DNA of 64,000 bases from Testudinibacter aquarius (GCF_004342725.1 NZ_SMCP01000002.1:1-64000), one strand, 5' to 3'. Counted from the stretch's first letter, positions 30,125-43,405 are shown. Numbers and translations: made by a program. Notes: generated by a model from the sequence alone, not told the origin.

Positions 30125-30820
30125 TTAGCCACGAGTACAGTCACCAAAAGTTTTTTGCCAGCGCTGCAACAGCAAAGTGCGGTCCGGTTGGTATTGTTCG
30201 TCACTCAATTCAATTGCAAGAATCCTATCGGGACGGAAATGGCGAAACGCTTGGCGCAATTCACACCAAGCGGCAACCAGTTGCGTCTGTTCAAAAAAAC
30301 CGATAGCGAACGGATAAATGATACGTTGCGAAGACTGTTGTTTTTCATCACGGTAGGTGAGTTTCACTTTCAGTTGTTGCTGAATCGCATGGCGCAATTT
30401 GATAAAAATGCCATCCAAAAACGTTGCCGGATTGTTGCAGCTGGCAATAAACAGTGCGCTGTTTTGCAACTGTTGTGATAAGTGCGGTGGCAATAAGGCT
30501 GAAATTTTACTCAAGCCATTTTGTGCCGCTTGGCTCAGTTCGCTGTCGGCATAGCGTTTGACCCAACGCATGCCCAGCACTAACGCTTCGATTTCACTTT
30601 CTGTCAACATCAGTTTCGACAGTTCAAACTCTTTGCGCAGCAGATAACCAATACCCGCCTCACCTTCAATATTGGCGCCTTGTGCGCGCAAGCTGTCGAT
30701 ATCCCGATACAGCGTGCGCAAACTGATATTTAATTTTTGCGCCAGAACCACGCCGGTGAGCGGGTATTTATGCCCACGCAAAATCTGTAATAGGGTAAAC
30801 AAACGCTCACTTTTCGACAT
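30125..30820 (-). CDS. WYL-domain transcriptional regulator (YafY-like)
   Basis: A 231-residue regulator with an N-terminal HTH_11 winged helix (residues 5-60, LNISLRTLYRDIDSLRAQG) and a central-to-C-terminal WYL domain (about 135-205, including QRIIYPFAIGFFEQTQLVAAWCELR). WYL domains sense nucleic acids or small ligands and occur in regulators of stress and defence. It lies divergently placed behind the GST gene's promoter side, facing the same direction, so it could control the GST gene; this is inferred only from closeness. Its stop codon lies in a TTAGGGTCTGTTA-like sequence described among the findings. Confidence 0.9.
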   Translation of the reverse strand: MSKSERLFTLLQILRGHKYPLTGVVLAQKLNISLRTLYRDIDSLRAQGANIEGEAGIGYLLRKEFELSKLMLTESEIEALVLGMRWVKRYADSELSQAAQNGLSKISALLPPHLSQQLQNSALFIASCNNPATFLDGIFIKLRHAIQQQLKVKLTYRDEKQQSSQRIIYPFAIGFFEQTQLVAAWCELRQAFRHFRPDRILAIELSDEQYQPDRTLLLQRWQKTFGDCTRG

Positions 30821-30896
30821 GACATTGCCTTATGCCAGATAAACAAAAGTGCGGTTAGACCGCACTTCAGTTTGTTGACAAACCTGAGATCTCAAT

Positions 30897-30989
30897 GGGC
30901 GGATTCAATCCGCCCCTACATTAAAAACCTTAATCATTTGAATTTTAATGAAATTTTATTTTTCTTGTAGGAGCGGATTGCATCCGCCC
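30897..30989. repeat. Dispersed palindromic repeat, copy 2
   Basis: GGGCGGAT-TCA-ATCCGCCCCTACA and TGTAGGAGCGGAT-TGC-ATCCGCCC form two hairpins about 45 bp apart. Both hairpins and the AT-rich ACATTAAAAACCTTAATC stretch recur at 6434-6570 in a different arrangement. A further inverted uptake pair (AAGTGCGGTTAGACCGCACTT) lies just before it at about 30847-30867. Confidence 0.6.
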
Positions 30990-31021
30990 TTTAAAAAAAT
31001 AACTTTGTCTAAATCAGATTC

Positions 31022-32068
31022 TTACTTCGCCACTTTCAACTGCTGATAGTAGTTTTCGTAGATAATGGCAGCGTCGCCGACATCATCTTGCCAGTAGCTT
31101 TTTTGCAGGATTTCCGCCGGTGGATACAACGAGCTATCGTTGACCATTTCCGCCGGTAGCAATTTTTGTGCTTCCAAGTTCGGGGTTGGGTAGCCGATTT
31201 CCAAGGCTAACTCTTTCGCCACTTCGGCACTTAACAGGTAGTTAATCAACTTATGTGCGCCATCCGGATTTTGTGAAGTGGTTGGAATGGCTAAGGTATC
31301 CACCCATAACACCGGACCCTCTTTTGGCCACAGCAGATCGATCGGCGCACCGTCTTTGCGCGCAATATACGCCGAGCCGTTCCACAACATGCCCAGATCC
31401 ACTTCTCCGGCAACAAACGCATTCGCCGGATTGTCCGAGCTGAACGCTAGTACATTCGGACGCAATTTCAACAACTCTTCATAGGCTTGTTTGATCACCG
31501 CCGGATCGGTGGTGTTCGGATCCTGTCCCAATTTCAACAACGCGATATTAAAAATCTCGCGCGCATCGTCCAGCAACTGGAGCTGATCTTTATATTCCGG
31601 CTTCCACAAATCGCCCCAAGAGCTGATTTTGCTCGAATCTACCGCATCACGATTATAAGCAATGCCCGGCGCCCCGAGGATTTGCGGCAACGAATATTGG
31701 TTATTCGGATCATAAGGCTTGTTCAGCAAATTCGGATCCAATTCTTTTAAAACCGGTAACTTACTGTGATCCAACGGCATCAGCATGCCTTCTTTACGCA
31801 TTTTGGAGACAAAATAATTAGACGGTGCAATCACGTCATAACCGCCGTTTTTACCCAAAGTTTTCAAGCGGGCATACATGGTTTCGTTTGATTCCAAACT
31901 GGAAACAATCACCTTAATCCCGGTTTCTTTGGTAAAGTTATCCAATAATCCACTCGGCACATATTCGGTCCAAGTGTAAAGATAAACCGTGTCGTTATCT
32001 GCTTTCGCTGCATTGCTGACAGCAAACAGCATGGTTGCGGCAGTAAAAAGAGCCGAAAGTTTTTTCAT
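31022..32068 (-). CDS. potD: Spermidine/putrescine-binding periplasmic protein PotD
   Basis: PotD captures polyamines for an ABC importer. The 348-residue protein has a signal peptide (1-23, ending AKA), then VYLYTWTEYVP near residue 29, LESNETMYARL, YDVIAPSNYFVSKM and the ligand-site aromatic and acidic residues in LLDDAREIF and GMLWNGSAYIA of the PotD/PotF family. It stands alone: no potABC genes are next to it, so the permease must be encoded elsewhere. A TATAAT on the minus strand at 32093-32098 is a likely -10 box. Confidence 0.94.
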   Translation of the reverse strand: MKKLSALFTAATMLFAVSNAAKADNDTVYLYTWTEYVPSGLLDNFTKETGIKVIVSSLESNETMYARLKTLGKNGGYDVIAPSNYFVSKMRKEGMLMPLDHSKLPVLKELDPNLLNKPYDPNNQYSLPQILGAPGIAYNRDAVDSSKISSWGDLWKPEYKDQLQLLDDAREIFNIALLKLGQDPNTTDPAVIKQAYEELLKLRPNVLAFSSDNPANAFVAGEVDLGMLWNGSAYIARKDGAPIDLLWPKEGPVLWVDTLAIPTTSQNPDGAHKLINYLLSAEVAKELALEIGYPTPNLEAQKLLPAEMVNDSSLYPPAEILQKSYWQDDVGDAAIIYENYYQQLKVAK

Positions 32069-32141
32069 TGTTTGGTTCCTTAACTCAACATAATTATATC
32101 AGGGACGGTTGTCGTATCCCTTGTGTATTTTGCTTTTTCGC

Positions 32142-32798
32142 CTAAGCCGATTTGGCTTGCTCACATTGTAAACGGTACTCTACCAAATCTTCAATAGTTA
32201 CCACCGGATAAGCATGCTGCTGCGCAAAATCAATAATCTGTGCTGCTCGCGCCATACTACCATCATCATTGGTGATTTCACAAATTACCCCTGCCGGTTG
32301 ATACCCTGCCAACAGTGCTAAATCAACCGAAGCTTCGGTATGTCCGCGCCGTGCCAACACGCCACCTTCTGCCGCTCTTAATGGAAATACATGTCCAGGG
32401 CGATGTAAATCTGCTGGAACCGCACTTGGATTGATTGCTGCTTTGATTGTGGTGACACGATCCGCTGCCGAAACGCCGGTGGATACGCCTTGTGCCGCTT
32501 CAATCGTGACAGTGAAGGCGGTTTTATTCACGCTGCTGTTTTCCGTTACCATGGGTGGTAACTGCAAACGGTCGCAGGTTTCTTGCGGAATACACAAACA
32601 AACAATGCCGCTGCCGTAGCGAATTAATTTTGCCATTTGTGCGGTGGTGATGGTCTCAGCCGGAAAAATCAGATCGCCTTCGTTTTCACGGCTTTCATCG
32701 TCTAACACTAAAACGCCGTTGCCTTGCTTAAACGCTTCAATCGCGGCAAGAACACGTTGTTGGCTGTCGCCAAATTGGGTGAGTAATGACTGACTCAT
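32142..32798 (-). CDS. ribB: 3,4-dihydroxy-2-butanone 4-phosphate synthase
   Basis: RibB converts ribulose 5-phosphate to the four-carbon precursor of riboflavin. The 218-residue monofunctional enzyme shows the acidic loop [11 protein letters not shown] near residue 32, the [11 protein letters not shown] segment and the RPGHVFPL and [10 protein letters not shown] motifs holding metal and substrate. Preceded by a full FMN riboswitch and divergent from ubiK, the same layout as E. coli ribB and yqiC. Confidence 0.97.
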   Translation of the reverse strand: MSQSLLTQFGDSQQRVLAAIEAFKQGNGVLVLDDESRENEGDLIFPAETITTAQMAKLIRYGSGIVCLCIPQETCDRLQLPPMVTENSSVNKTAFTVTIEAAQGVSTGVSAADRVTTIKAAINPSAVPADLHRPGHVFPLRAAEGGVLARRGHTEASVDLALLAGYQPAGVICEITNDDGSMARAAQIIDFAQQHAYPVVTIEDLVEYRLQCEQAKSA

Positions 32799-32927
32799 AG
32801 TAATTTCCTTTGATGAAGATAAATAAGTTAAATACCAGAATCAGGGCAATGGAAGACTGTTAAAACAGCAATAAAGTGCGGTTTGAATACAGCAAAAGCT
32901 AACGCCGCCGAAACGATTCGCAGCGCT

Positions 32928-33090
32928 CGCATTCTCTACCATCCAGACTGTCACTGTCGGCTTCGGATTTACACCGAATCTGCTAGACCTTGCACACAGA
33001 GTGCGAGCGCTCGTGGGCTTAAGGCAAGTTGCAAAAACAACCGCACTTTTACCACCGGTGGGGAATTACACCCCGCCCTGAGAATTGCGT
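32928..33090 (-). ncRNA. FMN riboswitch (RFN element) controlling ribB
   Basis: On the minus strand the conserved RFN parts appear in order: TCAGGGCGGGGTGTAATTCC, CCCCACCGG, a variable arm containing an uptake sequence, GTGCAAGGTCTAGCAGATTC-type core, CGGTGTAAATCCGAAGCC, then GACAGTCTGGATG and AGAGAATGC closing stem P1. The whole 418-bp gap between ribB and ubiK is taken up by this element, its platform and the promoters. About 130 bases separate the aptamer from the ribB start; no clear terminator was seen there, so translational control is as likely as attenuation. Confidence 0.95.
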
Positions 33091-33094
33091 GCTT

Positions 33095-33100
33095 ATTATA
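33095..33100 (-). promoter_or_regulatory. -10 box of the ribB/FMN riboswitch transcript
   Basis: A perfect TATAAT on the minus strand lies directly upstream of the first RFN helix, so transcription would begin at about 33088. No good -35 box is seen. Confidence 0.5.
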
Positions 33101-33216
33101 GCTGAAAAAATCCTGCTGCCCAGTCTGTTGATGCAAAAAAGTTTCCCTTTAATCAGCCCATTTCGTACAATAGATGCTACATTTATTAATAATTCAATCT
33201 GAAGATGGAGCACTGT

Positions 33217-34802
<1,586 letters not shown>

Positions 34803-34804
34803 CC

Positions 34805-35491
34805 ATGTTGTTATTTGCCGGCGATCCCCATGGCAGTTATGAACATCTTTTCCCTTTTTTACAACAGCAGGAAGAGCAGATTGCGTTGATTATCTTAGGT
34901 GATCTTCAATTAAGCGATTGCAGTATTTTAGAAAAACTGTCGCAATATTGCGAGCTATGGTTTATTCACGGTAATCACGACAGCAAAACCGTTGCAGCTT
35001 TTCAAGCCCTGTGGGGAACCGAATGGAAAACCCGCAACTTGCACGGACGGGTTGTGGAGATTCAAGGGGTTAAAATTGCTGGATTAGGCGGAGTGTTTCG
35101 TGGACAAATCTGGATGCCGCCGAATAAACCACTGTTTTTTGATCCAATCCATTTTTGCCAATATTGTCCGCAAGATAGAATTTGGCAAGGCGGGCTACCA
35201 CTACGCCACCGCACTTCGATCTTTTTATCTGATATTGAACAGCTTGAACAGCAGCAAGCTGATATCTTGATTTGCCATGAAGCCCCAAAACCGCATCCAT
35301 CCGGCTTTCAAGTGATTAATACACTTGCTGAAAAAATGGGAATAAAAAAGATTTTCCACGGCCATCATCATGAGAATTTTGACTATAGCCCATTTGCCAA
35401 CCGCACTTGCTATCAAATTTTTAATATCGGCTTTCGTAGTTTAGCGACTATTGAGGGACAATATTTGCTGCAGGGGGTTGATGATCGGTAA
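34805..35491 (+). CDS. Calcineurin-like metallophosphoesterase
   Basis: This 228-residue protein has the dimetal phosphoesterase motifs in order: AGDPHG near residue 6 (usually GDxHG), GDLQLSD near 32 (GDxxD region, altered), GNHD near 57, CHEAPKPHPSG near 156 and GHHHEN near 178. It starts two bases after the nadR stop, so the pair is almost surely co-transcribed. That link suggests a nucleotide or cofactor substrate, but this is inference. Substrate unknown. Confidence 0.86.
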   Translation: MLLFAGDPHGSYEHLFPFLQQQEEQIALIILGDLQLSDCSILEKLSQYCELWFIHGNHDSKTVAAFQALWGTEWKTRNLHGRVVEIQGVKIAGLGGVFRGQIWMPPNKPLFFDPIHFCQYCPQDRIWQGGLPLRHRTSIFLSDIEQLEQQQADILICHEAPKPHPSGFQVINTLAEKMGIKKIFHGHHHENFDYSPFANRTCYQIFNIGFRSLATIEGQYLLQGVDDR

Positions 35492-35523
35492 ATTTGTTGT
35501 CTGTCTCATTGAATAGCGAGTAC

Positions 35524-35552
35524 AAAAAAGCTCACCAATCGGTGAGCTTTTA
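35524..35552. terminator. Bidirectional terminator between the phosphoesterase and the alpha operon
   Basis: AAAAGCTCACC pairs with GGTGAGCTTTT around AATC. A and T runs on both sides allow it to end the plus-strand nadR transcript and the minus-strand rplQ transcript. Confidence 0.9.
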
Positions 35553-35570
35553 TACTTGAATCAATAATGA

Positions 35571-35984
<414 letters not shown>

Positions 35985-36000
35985 TTAATCCATACCGGAA

Positions 36001-36990
36001 TTAGTCTTCGGCAATACTTGCCGGAGGCCAATTCTCAAGGCGCATACCCAGTGATAGTCCGCGTGAAGCCAACACATCTTTAATTTCAGTAAGTGATTTC
36101 TTACCAAGATTAGGTGTTTTCAATAACTCCACTTCAGTGCGTTGGACTAAATCACCGATATAGTGAATTGTTTCTGCTTTCAAACAGTTAGCAGAACGAA
36201 CTGTCAACTCTAAATCGTCCACAGGACGCAGAAGAATCGGATCGAACTCCGGTTTTTCTTCTTTGATTTCAGGTTGACGGATATCACGCAAATCAACGAA
36301 TGCATCAAGTTGCTCTGCTAGAATTGTTGCTGCACGACGAATGGCTTCTTCCGGATCGATAGTGCCGTTGGTTTCCATTTCGATAACCAATTTATCCAAA
36401 TCGGTACGTTGTTCTACACGGGCAGCTTCCACATTATAAGAAATGCGATCTACCGGGCTGTAACAAGCGTCAACCAACAGGCGACCAATCGGACGATCTT
36501 CGTCTTGAACATGTTTACGCGCAGAAGCCGGGACATAGCCACGACCACGCTGTACGCGAATTCGCATATTAATAGATGCGTTTGCATCCGTCAAATGACA
36601 AATCACATGTTCAGGATTAACAATCTCTACATCCCCATCATGGGTGATATCGCCAGCAACAACAGGTCCGATTCCAGATTTGCTCAGAGTCAGGAACACA
36701 TCGTCCTTATTCTGTACTTTAACCGCTAGACCTTTTAAGTTTAGAAGCACTTCCAGAATATCTTCTTGAACGCCTTCTTTGCTGCTGTATTCATGTAATA
36801 CACCGTCAATTTCTACCTCAGTCACGCCGCAACCCGGCATGGAAGACAACAGAATACGACGCAAAGCATTACCTAATGTGTGGCCGAAACCACGTTCTAA
36901 CGGTTCTAAGGTCACTTTAGCATGAGTCGGGCTTACTTGCTCGATATCAACTAAATGTGGCTTTAAAAATTCTGTCACAGAACCCTGCAT
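36001..36990 (-). CDS. rpoA: RNA polymerase alpha subunit
   Basis: The 329-residue alpha subunit nucleates RNA polymerase assembly. The N-terminal dimer domain (8-235) has [21 protein letters not shown], and after a linker the C-terminal domain (250-320) holds the UP-element and activator-binding surface with [11 protein letters not shown] and [12 protein letters not shown]. It is embedded in the alpha operon between rpsD and rplQ as in E. coli. Confidence 0.99.
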   Translation of the reverse strand: MQGSVTEFLKPHLVDIEQVSPTHAKVTLEPLERGFGHTLGNALRRILLSSMPGCGVTEVEIDGVLHEYSSKEGVQEDILEVLLNLKGLAVKVQNKDDVFLTLSKSGIGPVVAGDITHDGDVEIVNPEHVICHLTDANASINMRIRVQRGRGYVPASARKHVQDEDRPIGRLLVDACYSPVDRISYNVEAARVEQRTDLDKLVIEMETNGTIDPEEAIRRAATILAEQLDAFVDLRDIRQPEIKEEKPEFDPILLRPVDDLELTVRSANCLKAETIHYIGDLVQRTEVELLKTPNLGKKSLTEIKDVLASRGLSLGMRLENWPPASIAED

Positions 36991-37018
36991 TTTATCCTCT
37001 CTTTGCTTCTAAGCTCTA

Positions 37019-37639
37019 TTATTTAGAATAAAGCTCAACGATCAGATGTTCGTTAATGTCTGCTGATAAATCAGAACGTTCAGGAGTACGTTTGAATACG
37101 CCTTCCATTTTAGCAGCATCAACTTCTAACCATGTTGGTTTTTCTCTTTGCTCTGCCAATTCTAATGATGCTTTGATACGTGCTTGTTTTTTCGATTTTT
37201 CACGCACGGCAACAACATCTTCAACAGAAACTTGGAACGATGGAATATTAACCACACGACCATTAACAACAATCGCTTTATGACTCACTAATTGGCGAGC
37301 TTCAGCACGAGTTGCTGCAAATCCCATACGGTAAACAACATTATCCAAACGACCTTCTAATAATACCAATAAGTTTTCACCGGTATTACCTTTTAAGCGG
37401 TTAGCTTCTTTGTAGTAATTACGGAATTGGCGTTCTAAAATACCGTACATACGGCGAACTTTTTGTTTCTCACGTAATTGACTACCGTAATCAGACAAAC
37501 GCGCCTTACGGGCACCATGTTGACCAGGTGCGGTATCTAATTTACATTTTGATTCAATCGCACGGACACCGGACTTAAGGAATAAGTCAGTACCTTCACG
37601 ACGGCTTAGCTTGAGTTTAGGACCCAAATATCTTGCCAT
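37019..37639 (-). CDS. rpsD: 30S ribosomal protein S4
   Basis: S4 begins 16S rRNA folding and represses the alpha operon by binding its leader. The 206-residue protein has [20 protein letters not shown] at the start and an S4 RNA-binding domain (about 95-160, [21 protein letters not shown] and SHKAIVVNG). The leader it should bind is visible at 38425-38512. Confidence 0.99.
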   Translation of the reverse strand: MARYLGPKLKLSRREGTDLFLKSGVRAIESKCKLDTAPGQHGARKARLSDYGSQLREKQKVRRMYGILERQFRNYYKEANRLKGNTGENLLVLLEGRLDNVVYRMGFAATRAEARQLVSHKAIVVNGRVVNIPSFQVSVEDVVAVREKSKKQARIKASLELAEQREKPTWLEVDAAKMEGVFKRTPERSDLSADINEHLIVELYSK

Positions 37640-37668
37640 TTTCTTTCTCCAACTATCCTATTACGCCA

Positions 37669-38064
<396 letters not shown>

Positions 38065-38073
38065 TTACCCCGA

Positions 38074-38430
38074 TTATTTCTTGATCGGCTTACGAGGACC
38101 CTTACGGGTACGCGCATTAGTTTTAGTACGTTGACCATGTACCGGTAAACTACGACGATGACGTAAACCACGGTAACATCCTAAGTCTAACAGACGTTTG
38201 ATGTTTAAAGTCACTTCACGGCGTAAATCACCTTCAACGGTAAATTTACCAACTTCGTCACGCAGAATATCAATCTGCTCTTCAGACAATTCTCTGATCT
38301 TTACATCTTCGGCAATACCGGCAGCAGCACAAATGGCTTTTGAACGGGTTTTACCGATTCCATAAATTGCGGTCAATGCAATTACAGTATGTTTGTGATC
38401 AGGAATGTTAATGCCTGCAATACGGGCCAC
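38074..38430 (-). CDS. rpsM: 30S ribosomal protein S13
   Basis: First gene of the alpha operon, 118 residues, starting [14 protein letters not shown] and ending in the basic KGPRKPIKK tail that contacts P-site tRNA. The start codon is GTG, as in E. coli, and sits in the S4-regulated pseudoknot leader just upstream behind AGGAGTGCATA. Confidence 0.98.
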   Translation of the reverse strand: MARIAGINIPDHKHTVIALTAIYGIGKTRSKAICAAAGIAEDVKIRELSEEQIDILRDEVGKFTVEGDLRREVTLNIKRLLDLGCYRGLRHRRSLPVHGQRTKTNARTRKGPRKPIKK

Positions 38431-38512
38431 TATGCACTCCTATTTACTTAAAGTTAATTGATATACTGATCTTGAAAAGCCCGTTTCAGGATACTCAAAC
38501 AGTATATCAAGG
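38425..38512 (-). ncRNA. Alpha-operon leader (S4-binding pseudoknot)
   Basis: On the minus strand the leader contains TTTGAGTATCCTGAAACGG and GGGCTTTTCA, then the ribosome site AGGAGTGCATA before GTG, matching the E. coli alpha leader almost base for base in these parts. GATATACTG at 38500-38508 pairs with CAGTATATC at 38460-38468 to close the outer helix. In E. coli S4 traps the ribosome on this fold. Confidence 0.85.
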
Positions 38513-38513
38513 A

Positions 38514-38545
38514 CGAAATGAGCTGAGCAGTATAACTGCTCAGCT
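38514..38545 (-). terminator. Hairpin between rpmJ and the alpha operon
   Basis: AGCTGAGCAGT (38521-38531) pairs perfectly with ACTGCTCAGCT (38535-38545) around three bases. On the minus strand CATTTCG follows, a poor T-run, so it may be a partial terminator or a processing site separating the spc and alpha operons. Confidence 0.55.
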
Positions 38546-38569
38546 TGTTCATTGCAAGGAAAATTGAGA

Positions 38570-38683
38570 TTAACCTTGACGTTGCTTATGTCTCGGATCA
38601 CTGCAAATCACACGGACAATACCTTCACGTTTGATAATTTTGCAGTTACGACACATTTTTTTTACGGAAGCACGAACTTTCAT
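38570..38683 (-). CDS. rpmJ: 50S ribosomal protein L36
   Basis: A 37-residue protein at the end of the spc operon, reading [20 protein letters not shown] and ending RHKQRQG. It is the zinc-binding C+ form: cysteines at 11, 14 and 27 and a histidine at 33 form the ligand set. It lies 29 bp after secY and before the hairpin that closes the operon. Confidence 0.97.
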   Translation of the reverse strand: MKVRASVKKMCRNCKIIKREGIVRVICSDPRHKQRQG

Positions 38684-38712
38684 TGCTTTTCCCTTTTATC
38701 TCAATGGGCTGA

Positions 38713-40038
38713 TTACTGCCCGAACCCTTTAAGGTTTGCTTTCTTCAGCGCAGATTCATATTGAGTCGACATCAAGTGACTTTGAACCTGTGCGATGAAA
38801 TCCATAATTACTACAACAACGATCAGAAGCGATGTTCCACCGAAATAGAACTGCACATTCCAAGCCGAAGTCATAATATAAGGCACTAAACAAACAAACG
38901 TAATATATAATGCTCCGATCAATGTCAAACGAGTCATAATCTTGTCAATATAACGTGATGTTTGTTCACCTGGTCTAATACCCGGAATAAATGCACCGGA
39001 TCTTTTCAGATTATCCGCAGTATCTCTTGGATTATATTGCATTGCCGTATAGAAGAAACTGAAGAAGATAATTGCTACCGCATAAAGCACCAGATAAATT
39101 GGTTGCCCCGGCGCTAACAACAAAGATAAATTCGACAACCACTCCATATTAGCACCTTGTCCAAACCACTGGGTTAAAGTGGCAGGAAACAAAATGATAC
39201 TTGAAGCAAAAATAGCCGGGATAACGCCTGCCATATTGACTTTAAGTGGTAGATGCGAGCTTTGTGCAGCTAACATATGACGCCCTTGCTGGCGTTTAGC
39301 ATAGTTAACCACAATTCTTCTTTGCCCTCTTTCTACAAAGATAACAAAATAAGTTACAGCAAAGACAATAACTGCAATCAACAATAATACCAGTACATTC
39401 ATTTGTCCTTGGCGCGCCTGCTCAATTGTTTGACCAATTGCAGAAGGCAACCCTGCGACAATACCCGCAAAGATAATTAAAGAGATACCATTTCCGATAC
39501 CGCGTTCAGTAATCTGTTCGCCTAACCACATCAAGAACATCGTTCCGGTGACAAGACTGACGACCGCGGTTACATAAAAGCCCAAACCAAGGTTTGGAAC
39601 TAATCCGGGGATCATATTTGGTAATCCGGTTGAAATACCAATCGCCTGAATCGTAGCTAATACCAACGTTGAATAACGGGTGTATTTGCTGATTTTGCGA
39701 CGACCGGCTTCACCTTCTTTCTTTAATTCTGCTAGTGCAGGGTGTACCGCAGTTAATAGCTGGATAATGATCGACGCCGAAATATACGGCATGATCCCCA
39801 ACGCAAAGACTGAAGCACGACTCAAGGCACCACCGGAAAACATGTTAAACATGTCAATGATGGTTCCTTGTTGTTGATTGATCAACTGAGCTAATACAGC
39901 GGCATCAATACCAGGAACCGGAATAAATGAACCTATCCGAAAAACAATTAATGCTCCTAACAGAAACAGTAATCTTCTTTTAAGCTCACCCGTACCACCT
40001 TGGGTACTTTTTGCTTGATAACCTGGTTGTTTTGCCAT
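38713..40038 (-). CDS. secY: Protein translocase channel subunit SecY
   Basis: SecY is the ten-helix pore of the SecYEG translocon. The 441-residue protein starts with a short cytoplasmic tail, has the plug-region helix with [21 protein letters not shown] near residue 65, and the conserved cytoplasmic loops NYAKRQQGR and [22 protein letters not shown] near 255 and 335. It is near the end of the spc operon, before rpmJ, as in E. coli. Confidence 0.98.
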   Translation of the reverse strand: MAKQPGYQAKSTQGGTGELKRRLLFLLGALIVFRIGSFIPVPGIDAAVLAQLINQQQGTIIDMFNMFSGGALSRASVFALGIMPYISASIIIQLLTAVHPALAELKKEGEAGRRKISKYTRYSTLVLATIQAIGISTGLPNMIPGLVPNLGLGFYVTAVVSLVTGTMFLMWLGEQITERGIGNGISLIIFAGIVAGLPSAIGQTIEQARQGQMNVLVLLLIAVIVFAVTYFVIFVERGQRRIVVNYAKRQQGRHMLAAQSSHLPLKVNMAGVIPAIFASSIILFPATLTQWFGQGANMEWLSNLSLLLAPGQPIYLVLYAVAIIFFSFFYTAMQYNPRDTADNLKRSGAFIPGIRPGEQTSRYIDKIMTRLTLIGALYITFVCLVPYIMTSAWNVQFYFGGTSLLIVVVVIMDFIAQVQSHLMSTQYESALKKANLKGFGQ

Positions 40039-40045
40039 TGATTAA

Positions 40046-40480
40046 TTATTCCTCAACTGAGCCGCCAGCAGCTTCGATTGCTGCTTTGGCACCTTTAGTC
40101 ACACGCAAACCACGTACAACTACAGGCCCTTTAACTTCACCGGCAAAAATAACTTTAGCAAATTCAATGTTATGCGAGATAACATTGGCAGCTTTCAGTG
40201 ATTCTAATGTCACATCACCGTCAACTTTTGCTAAGTCATTCAAACGAATTTCAGCTGAAACAAGCGCTTTACGCGAAGTAAAACCAAATTTTGGCAAACG
40301 ACGGTACAACGGCATTTGACCACCTTCGAAGCCACGACGAACACCACCACCGTTATTACGGGATTTCTGTCCTTTATGACCACGACCACTGGTTTTACCT
40401 AAACCTGAACCGATACCGCGTCCAAGACGTTTAGCACTTTTTTTAGCACCTTCTGCCGGAGATAGAGTATTTAAACGCAT
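40046..40480 (-). CDS. rplO: 50S ribosomal protein L15
   Basis: The 144-residue L15 opens [20 protein letters not shown] and has the glycine- and arginine-rich [19 protein letters not shown] tail that threads through 23S rRNA. It lies seven bases before secY and four bases after rpmD. Confidence 0.98.
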   Translation of the reverse strand: MRLNTLSPAEGAKKSAKRLGRGIGSGLGKTSGRGHKGQKSRNNGGGVRRGFEGGQMPLYRRLPKFGFTSRKALVSAEIRLNDLAKVDGDVTLESLKAANVISHNIEFAKVIFAGEVKGPVVVRGLRVTKGAKAAIEAAGGSVEE

Positions 40481-40484
40481 TCCC

Positions 40485-40664
40485 TTACTCCTCCACTTTA
40501 ACCATGTATGAAACTTGGTTGATCATACCACGCACAGCCGGCGTATCAATTAACTCGACCGTGTGGTTGATACGGCGAAGACCAAGGCCACGAAGCGTAG
40601 CTTTATGTTTCGGTAAACGACCGATTGAGCTACGGGTTTGTGTTACTTTGATTGTTTTTGCCAT
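40485..40664 (-). CDS. rpmD: 50S ribosomal protein L30
   Basis: The 59-residue L30 reads [20 protein letters not shown] and has [16 protein letters not shown] 40664 gives the standard start; a TTG two codons upstream overlaps the end of rpsE and is ignored. It starts seven bases after the rpsE stop. Confidence 0.97.
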   Translation of the reverse strand: MAKTIKVTQTRSSIGRLPKHKATLRGLGLRRINHTVELIDTPAVRGMINQVSYMVKVEE

Positions 40665-40670
40665 GATCAA

Positions 40671-41177
<507 letters not shown>

Positions 41178-41186
41178 TTACCTCTA

Positions 41187-41540
41187 TTAGAACTGTAGAC
41201 CAGCTTCACGAGCAGCGTCAGCCAATGCTTGCACACGGCCATGATATTTAAAACCAGAACGATCAAAGGCAACTTTTTCTACGCCTTTAGCCAATGCTCT
41301 TTCTGCAATGGCTTTACCCACTACTGCTGCAGCATCTTTGTTTCCGGTATATTTCACTTGCTCACTAATGACTTTTTCAACTGTTGAAGCAGCGGCAAGT
41401 ACTTCCGAACCGTTAGGTGCAATAACTTGCGCATAAATGTGACGAGGAGTGCGGTGAATAACCAAACGGGTTACTCCTTGCTCTCTCATCGCATGACGTG
41501 CGCGAGTTGCACGACGGATACGAGCCAATTTCTTATCCAT
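41187..41540 (-). CDS. rplR: 50S ribosomal protein L18
   Basis: L18 (117 residues) binds 5S rRNA. It begins with the basic [16 protein letters not shown] and contains [16 protein letters not shown] and the [20 protein letters not shown] ending. Confidence 0.98.
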   Translation of the reverse strand: MDKKLARIRRATRARHAMREQGVTRLVIHRTPRHIYAQVIAPNGSEVLAAASTVEKVISEQVKYTGNKDAAAVVGKAIAERALAKGVEKVAFDRSGFKYHGRVQALADAAREAGLQF

Positions 41541-41552
41541 AGTGTTACCTTA

Positions 41553-42086
41553 TTATTTTTTCTTAGCCTCTTTGGTACGTACGACTTCATCATCATAACG
41601 TACCCCTTTACCTTTGTAAGGCTCAGGACGGCGATAAGCACGAATATCTGCAGCGACTTGACCAATAAGCTGTTTATCTGCACCAGTCAAAACAATTTCA
41701 GTTTGTGACGGACATTCAGCCTTGATGCCAGCCGGCAATGCGTGCTCAACCGGGTGAGAGAAACCTAAACTTAACGCAATGCTGTTGCCTTTAAGTTGTG
41801 CTCTGTAACCTACACCCACCAATCTTAACTTCTTAGTGAAGCCTTCAGTAACACCGATAACCATTGCGTTAACAAGCGCACGAGCCGTACCGGATTGTGC
41901 ATTTGCACTTTTGCCTTCATTACGAGGAGCAAAAGTCAGTGCACCATCTTCTTGTTTAACTTCAACTTCATTATGAATGGTACGAGATAACTCACCATTC
42001 TTACCTTTTACCGTTAATAGCTGGCCGTTAAGTTTAATCTCAACGCCGGCAGGAATATTAACGGGTGCTTTAGCAACTCGAGACAT
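41553..42086 (-). CDS. rplF: 50S ribosomal protein L6
   Basis: L6 (177 residues) has two similar RNA-binding domains and the signature [16 protein letters not shown] near the C terminus. It begins [18 protein letters not shown]. Confidence 0.98.
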   Translation of the reverse strand: MSRVAKAPVNIPAGVEIKLNGQLLTVKGKNGELSRTIHNEVEVKQEDGALTFAPRNEGKSANAQSGTARALVNAMVIGVTEGFTKKLRLVGVGYRAQLKGNSIALSLGFSHPVEHALPAGIKAECPSQTEIVLTGADKQLIGQVAADIRAYRRPEPYKGKGVRYDDEVVRTKEAKKK

Positions 42087-42101
42087 CTTCCTACCCCTCT
42101 A

Positions 42102-42494
42102 TTAAGCTACGTAACAGATGATCTCACCGCCCAAACCAGCTTTACGCGCGGCACGGTCGGTCATCACACCTTGTGATGTAGAAACAACAGCGATACCCAA
42201 ACCACCCATTACACTTGGTAACTCGTCTTTGCGTTTATAAATACGCAGACCAGGACGGCTGATACGTTGAATGCTTTCCACAACAGGTTTACCTTGGAAA
42301 TATTTCAGTGTAATTTCCAGTTCAGGTTTAACACCTTCGGAAATTTTAACGCTATCAATATAACCTTCTTCCGCAAGCACATTGGCAATAGCCACTTTTA
42401 GCTTGGATGAAGGCATGTTGACCGCGATTTTATTCGCAGATTGACCGTTACGAATACGGGTCAACATATCTGCGATTGGATCTTGCATGCTCAT
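42102..42494 (-). CDS. rpsH: 30S ribosomal protein S8
   Basis: S8 (130 residues) binds central-domain 16S rRNA and, in E. coli, represses the spc operon by binding mRNA at the rplE start. It reads [18 protein letters not shown] and ends with [20 protein letters not shown] and ICYVA. Confidence 0.98.
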   Translation of the reverse strand: MSMQDPIADMLTRIRNGQSANKIAVNMPSSKLKVAIANVLAEEGYIDSVKISEGVKPELEITLKYFQGKPVVESIQRISRPGLRIYKRKDELPSVMGGLGIAVVSTSQGVMTDRAARKAGLGGEIICYVA

Positions 42495-42532
42495 GTGTCT
42501 TTACTCCCATGATTCCAAATTAAAGTGGTTGA

Positions 42533-42838
42533 TTACCAGCTTGCTTTCTTAAGACCCGGGATCTCACCGCGCATAGCGGCTTCACGGACCTTAATACGGC
42601 TCAAACCGAACTTACGCAATACACCATGCGGACGACCGGTTTGACGGCAACGGTTACGTTGACGAGACGGGCTAGAGTCACGTGGTAAAGTTTGTAACTT
42701 TAACACAGCATTCCAACGGTCTTCATCAGAGGCATTGACATCAGAGATGATTTTTTTCAATTCTACACGTTGAGCGTAAAATTTCTCAGCCAATTTAACG
42801 CGTTTTAAATCGCGCATTTTCATTGATACTTTAGCCAT
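42533..42838 (-). CDS. rpsN: 30S ribosomal protein S14
   Basis: S14 (101 residues) is the long, zinc-free type: the region around [21 protein letters not shown]-like sequence lacks the second Cys pair of the short zinc form. It ends with IPGLKKASW. Confidence 0.97.
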   Translation of the reverse strand: MAKVSMKMRDLKRVKLAEKFYAQRVELKKIISDVNASDEDRWNAVLKLQTLPRDSSPSRQRNRCRQTGRPHGVLRKFGLSRIKVREAAMRGEIPGLKKASW

Positions 42839-42850
42839 TTGTAACCTGCC

Positions 42851-43390
42851 TTATTTACGGAATGGGAAGTTAAAGGCAGCCAGTAGTGCTTGACCTTCTT
42901 CATCTGTTTTCGCAGTCGTTGTGATAGTAATATCTAAACCACGAACACGATCCACTTTATCATAATTGATTTCAGGGAAGATGATTTGTTCACGCACACC
43001 CATGCTGTAGTTTCCACGGCCATCAAATGATTTCGCACTTAAACCACGGAAATCACGGACACGAGGAACCGCAATATGAATCAATCGTTCAAAGAATTCC
43101 CACATACGTTCACCACGTAGGGTCACTTTGCAGCCGATTGGATATCCCTGACGAATCTTAAAGCCTGCAACAGATTTGCGTGCTTTAGTGATTAAAGGTT
43201 TTTGACCGCTAATTGCTGCCAGATCCGCTACTGCGTTATCCAGCAATTTTTTATCGGTCAGCGCTTCACCCACACCCATATTCAGGGTTATCTTTTCGAC
43301 TCGTGGGACTTGCATGACAGATTTGTAGCCGAATTTATCTTTCAATTCGTTTACTACTTGATCTCTGTAATAATCATGCAGTTTCGCCAT
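42851..43390 (-). CDS. rplE: 50S ribosomal protein L5
   Basis: L5 (179 residues) binds 5S rRNA and contacts P-site tRNA. It begins [17 protein letters not shown] and contains [12 protein letters not shown] and a [14 protein letters not shown] segment. By analogy with E. coli the start region of this gene should be the S8 repressor site of the spc operon; this was not modelled here. Confidence 0.98.
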   Translation of the reverse strand: MAKLHDYYRDQVVNELKDKFGYKSVMQVPRVEKITLNMGVGEALTDKKLLDNAVADLAAISGQKPLITKARKSVAGFKIRQGYPIGCKVTLRGERMWEFFERLIHIAVPRVRDFRGLSAKSFDGRGNYSMGVREQIIFPEINYDKVDRVRGLDITITTTAKTDEEGQALLAAFNFPFRK

Positions 43391-43405
43391 CGCTATACTC
43401 CAGTA

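Noticed and set aside
32883-33101. Plus-strand 72-codon frame across the FMN riboswitch
   Set aside because: The sequence is fully explained by the RFN element on the other strand, and the frame has no coding character.
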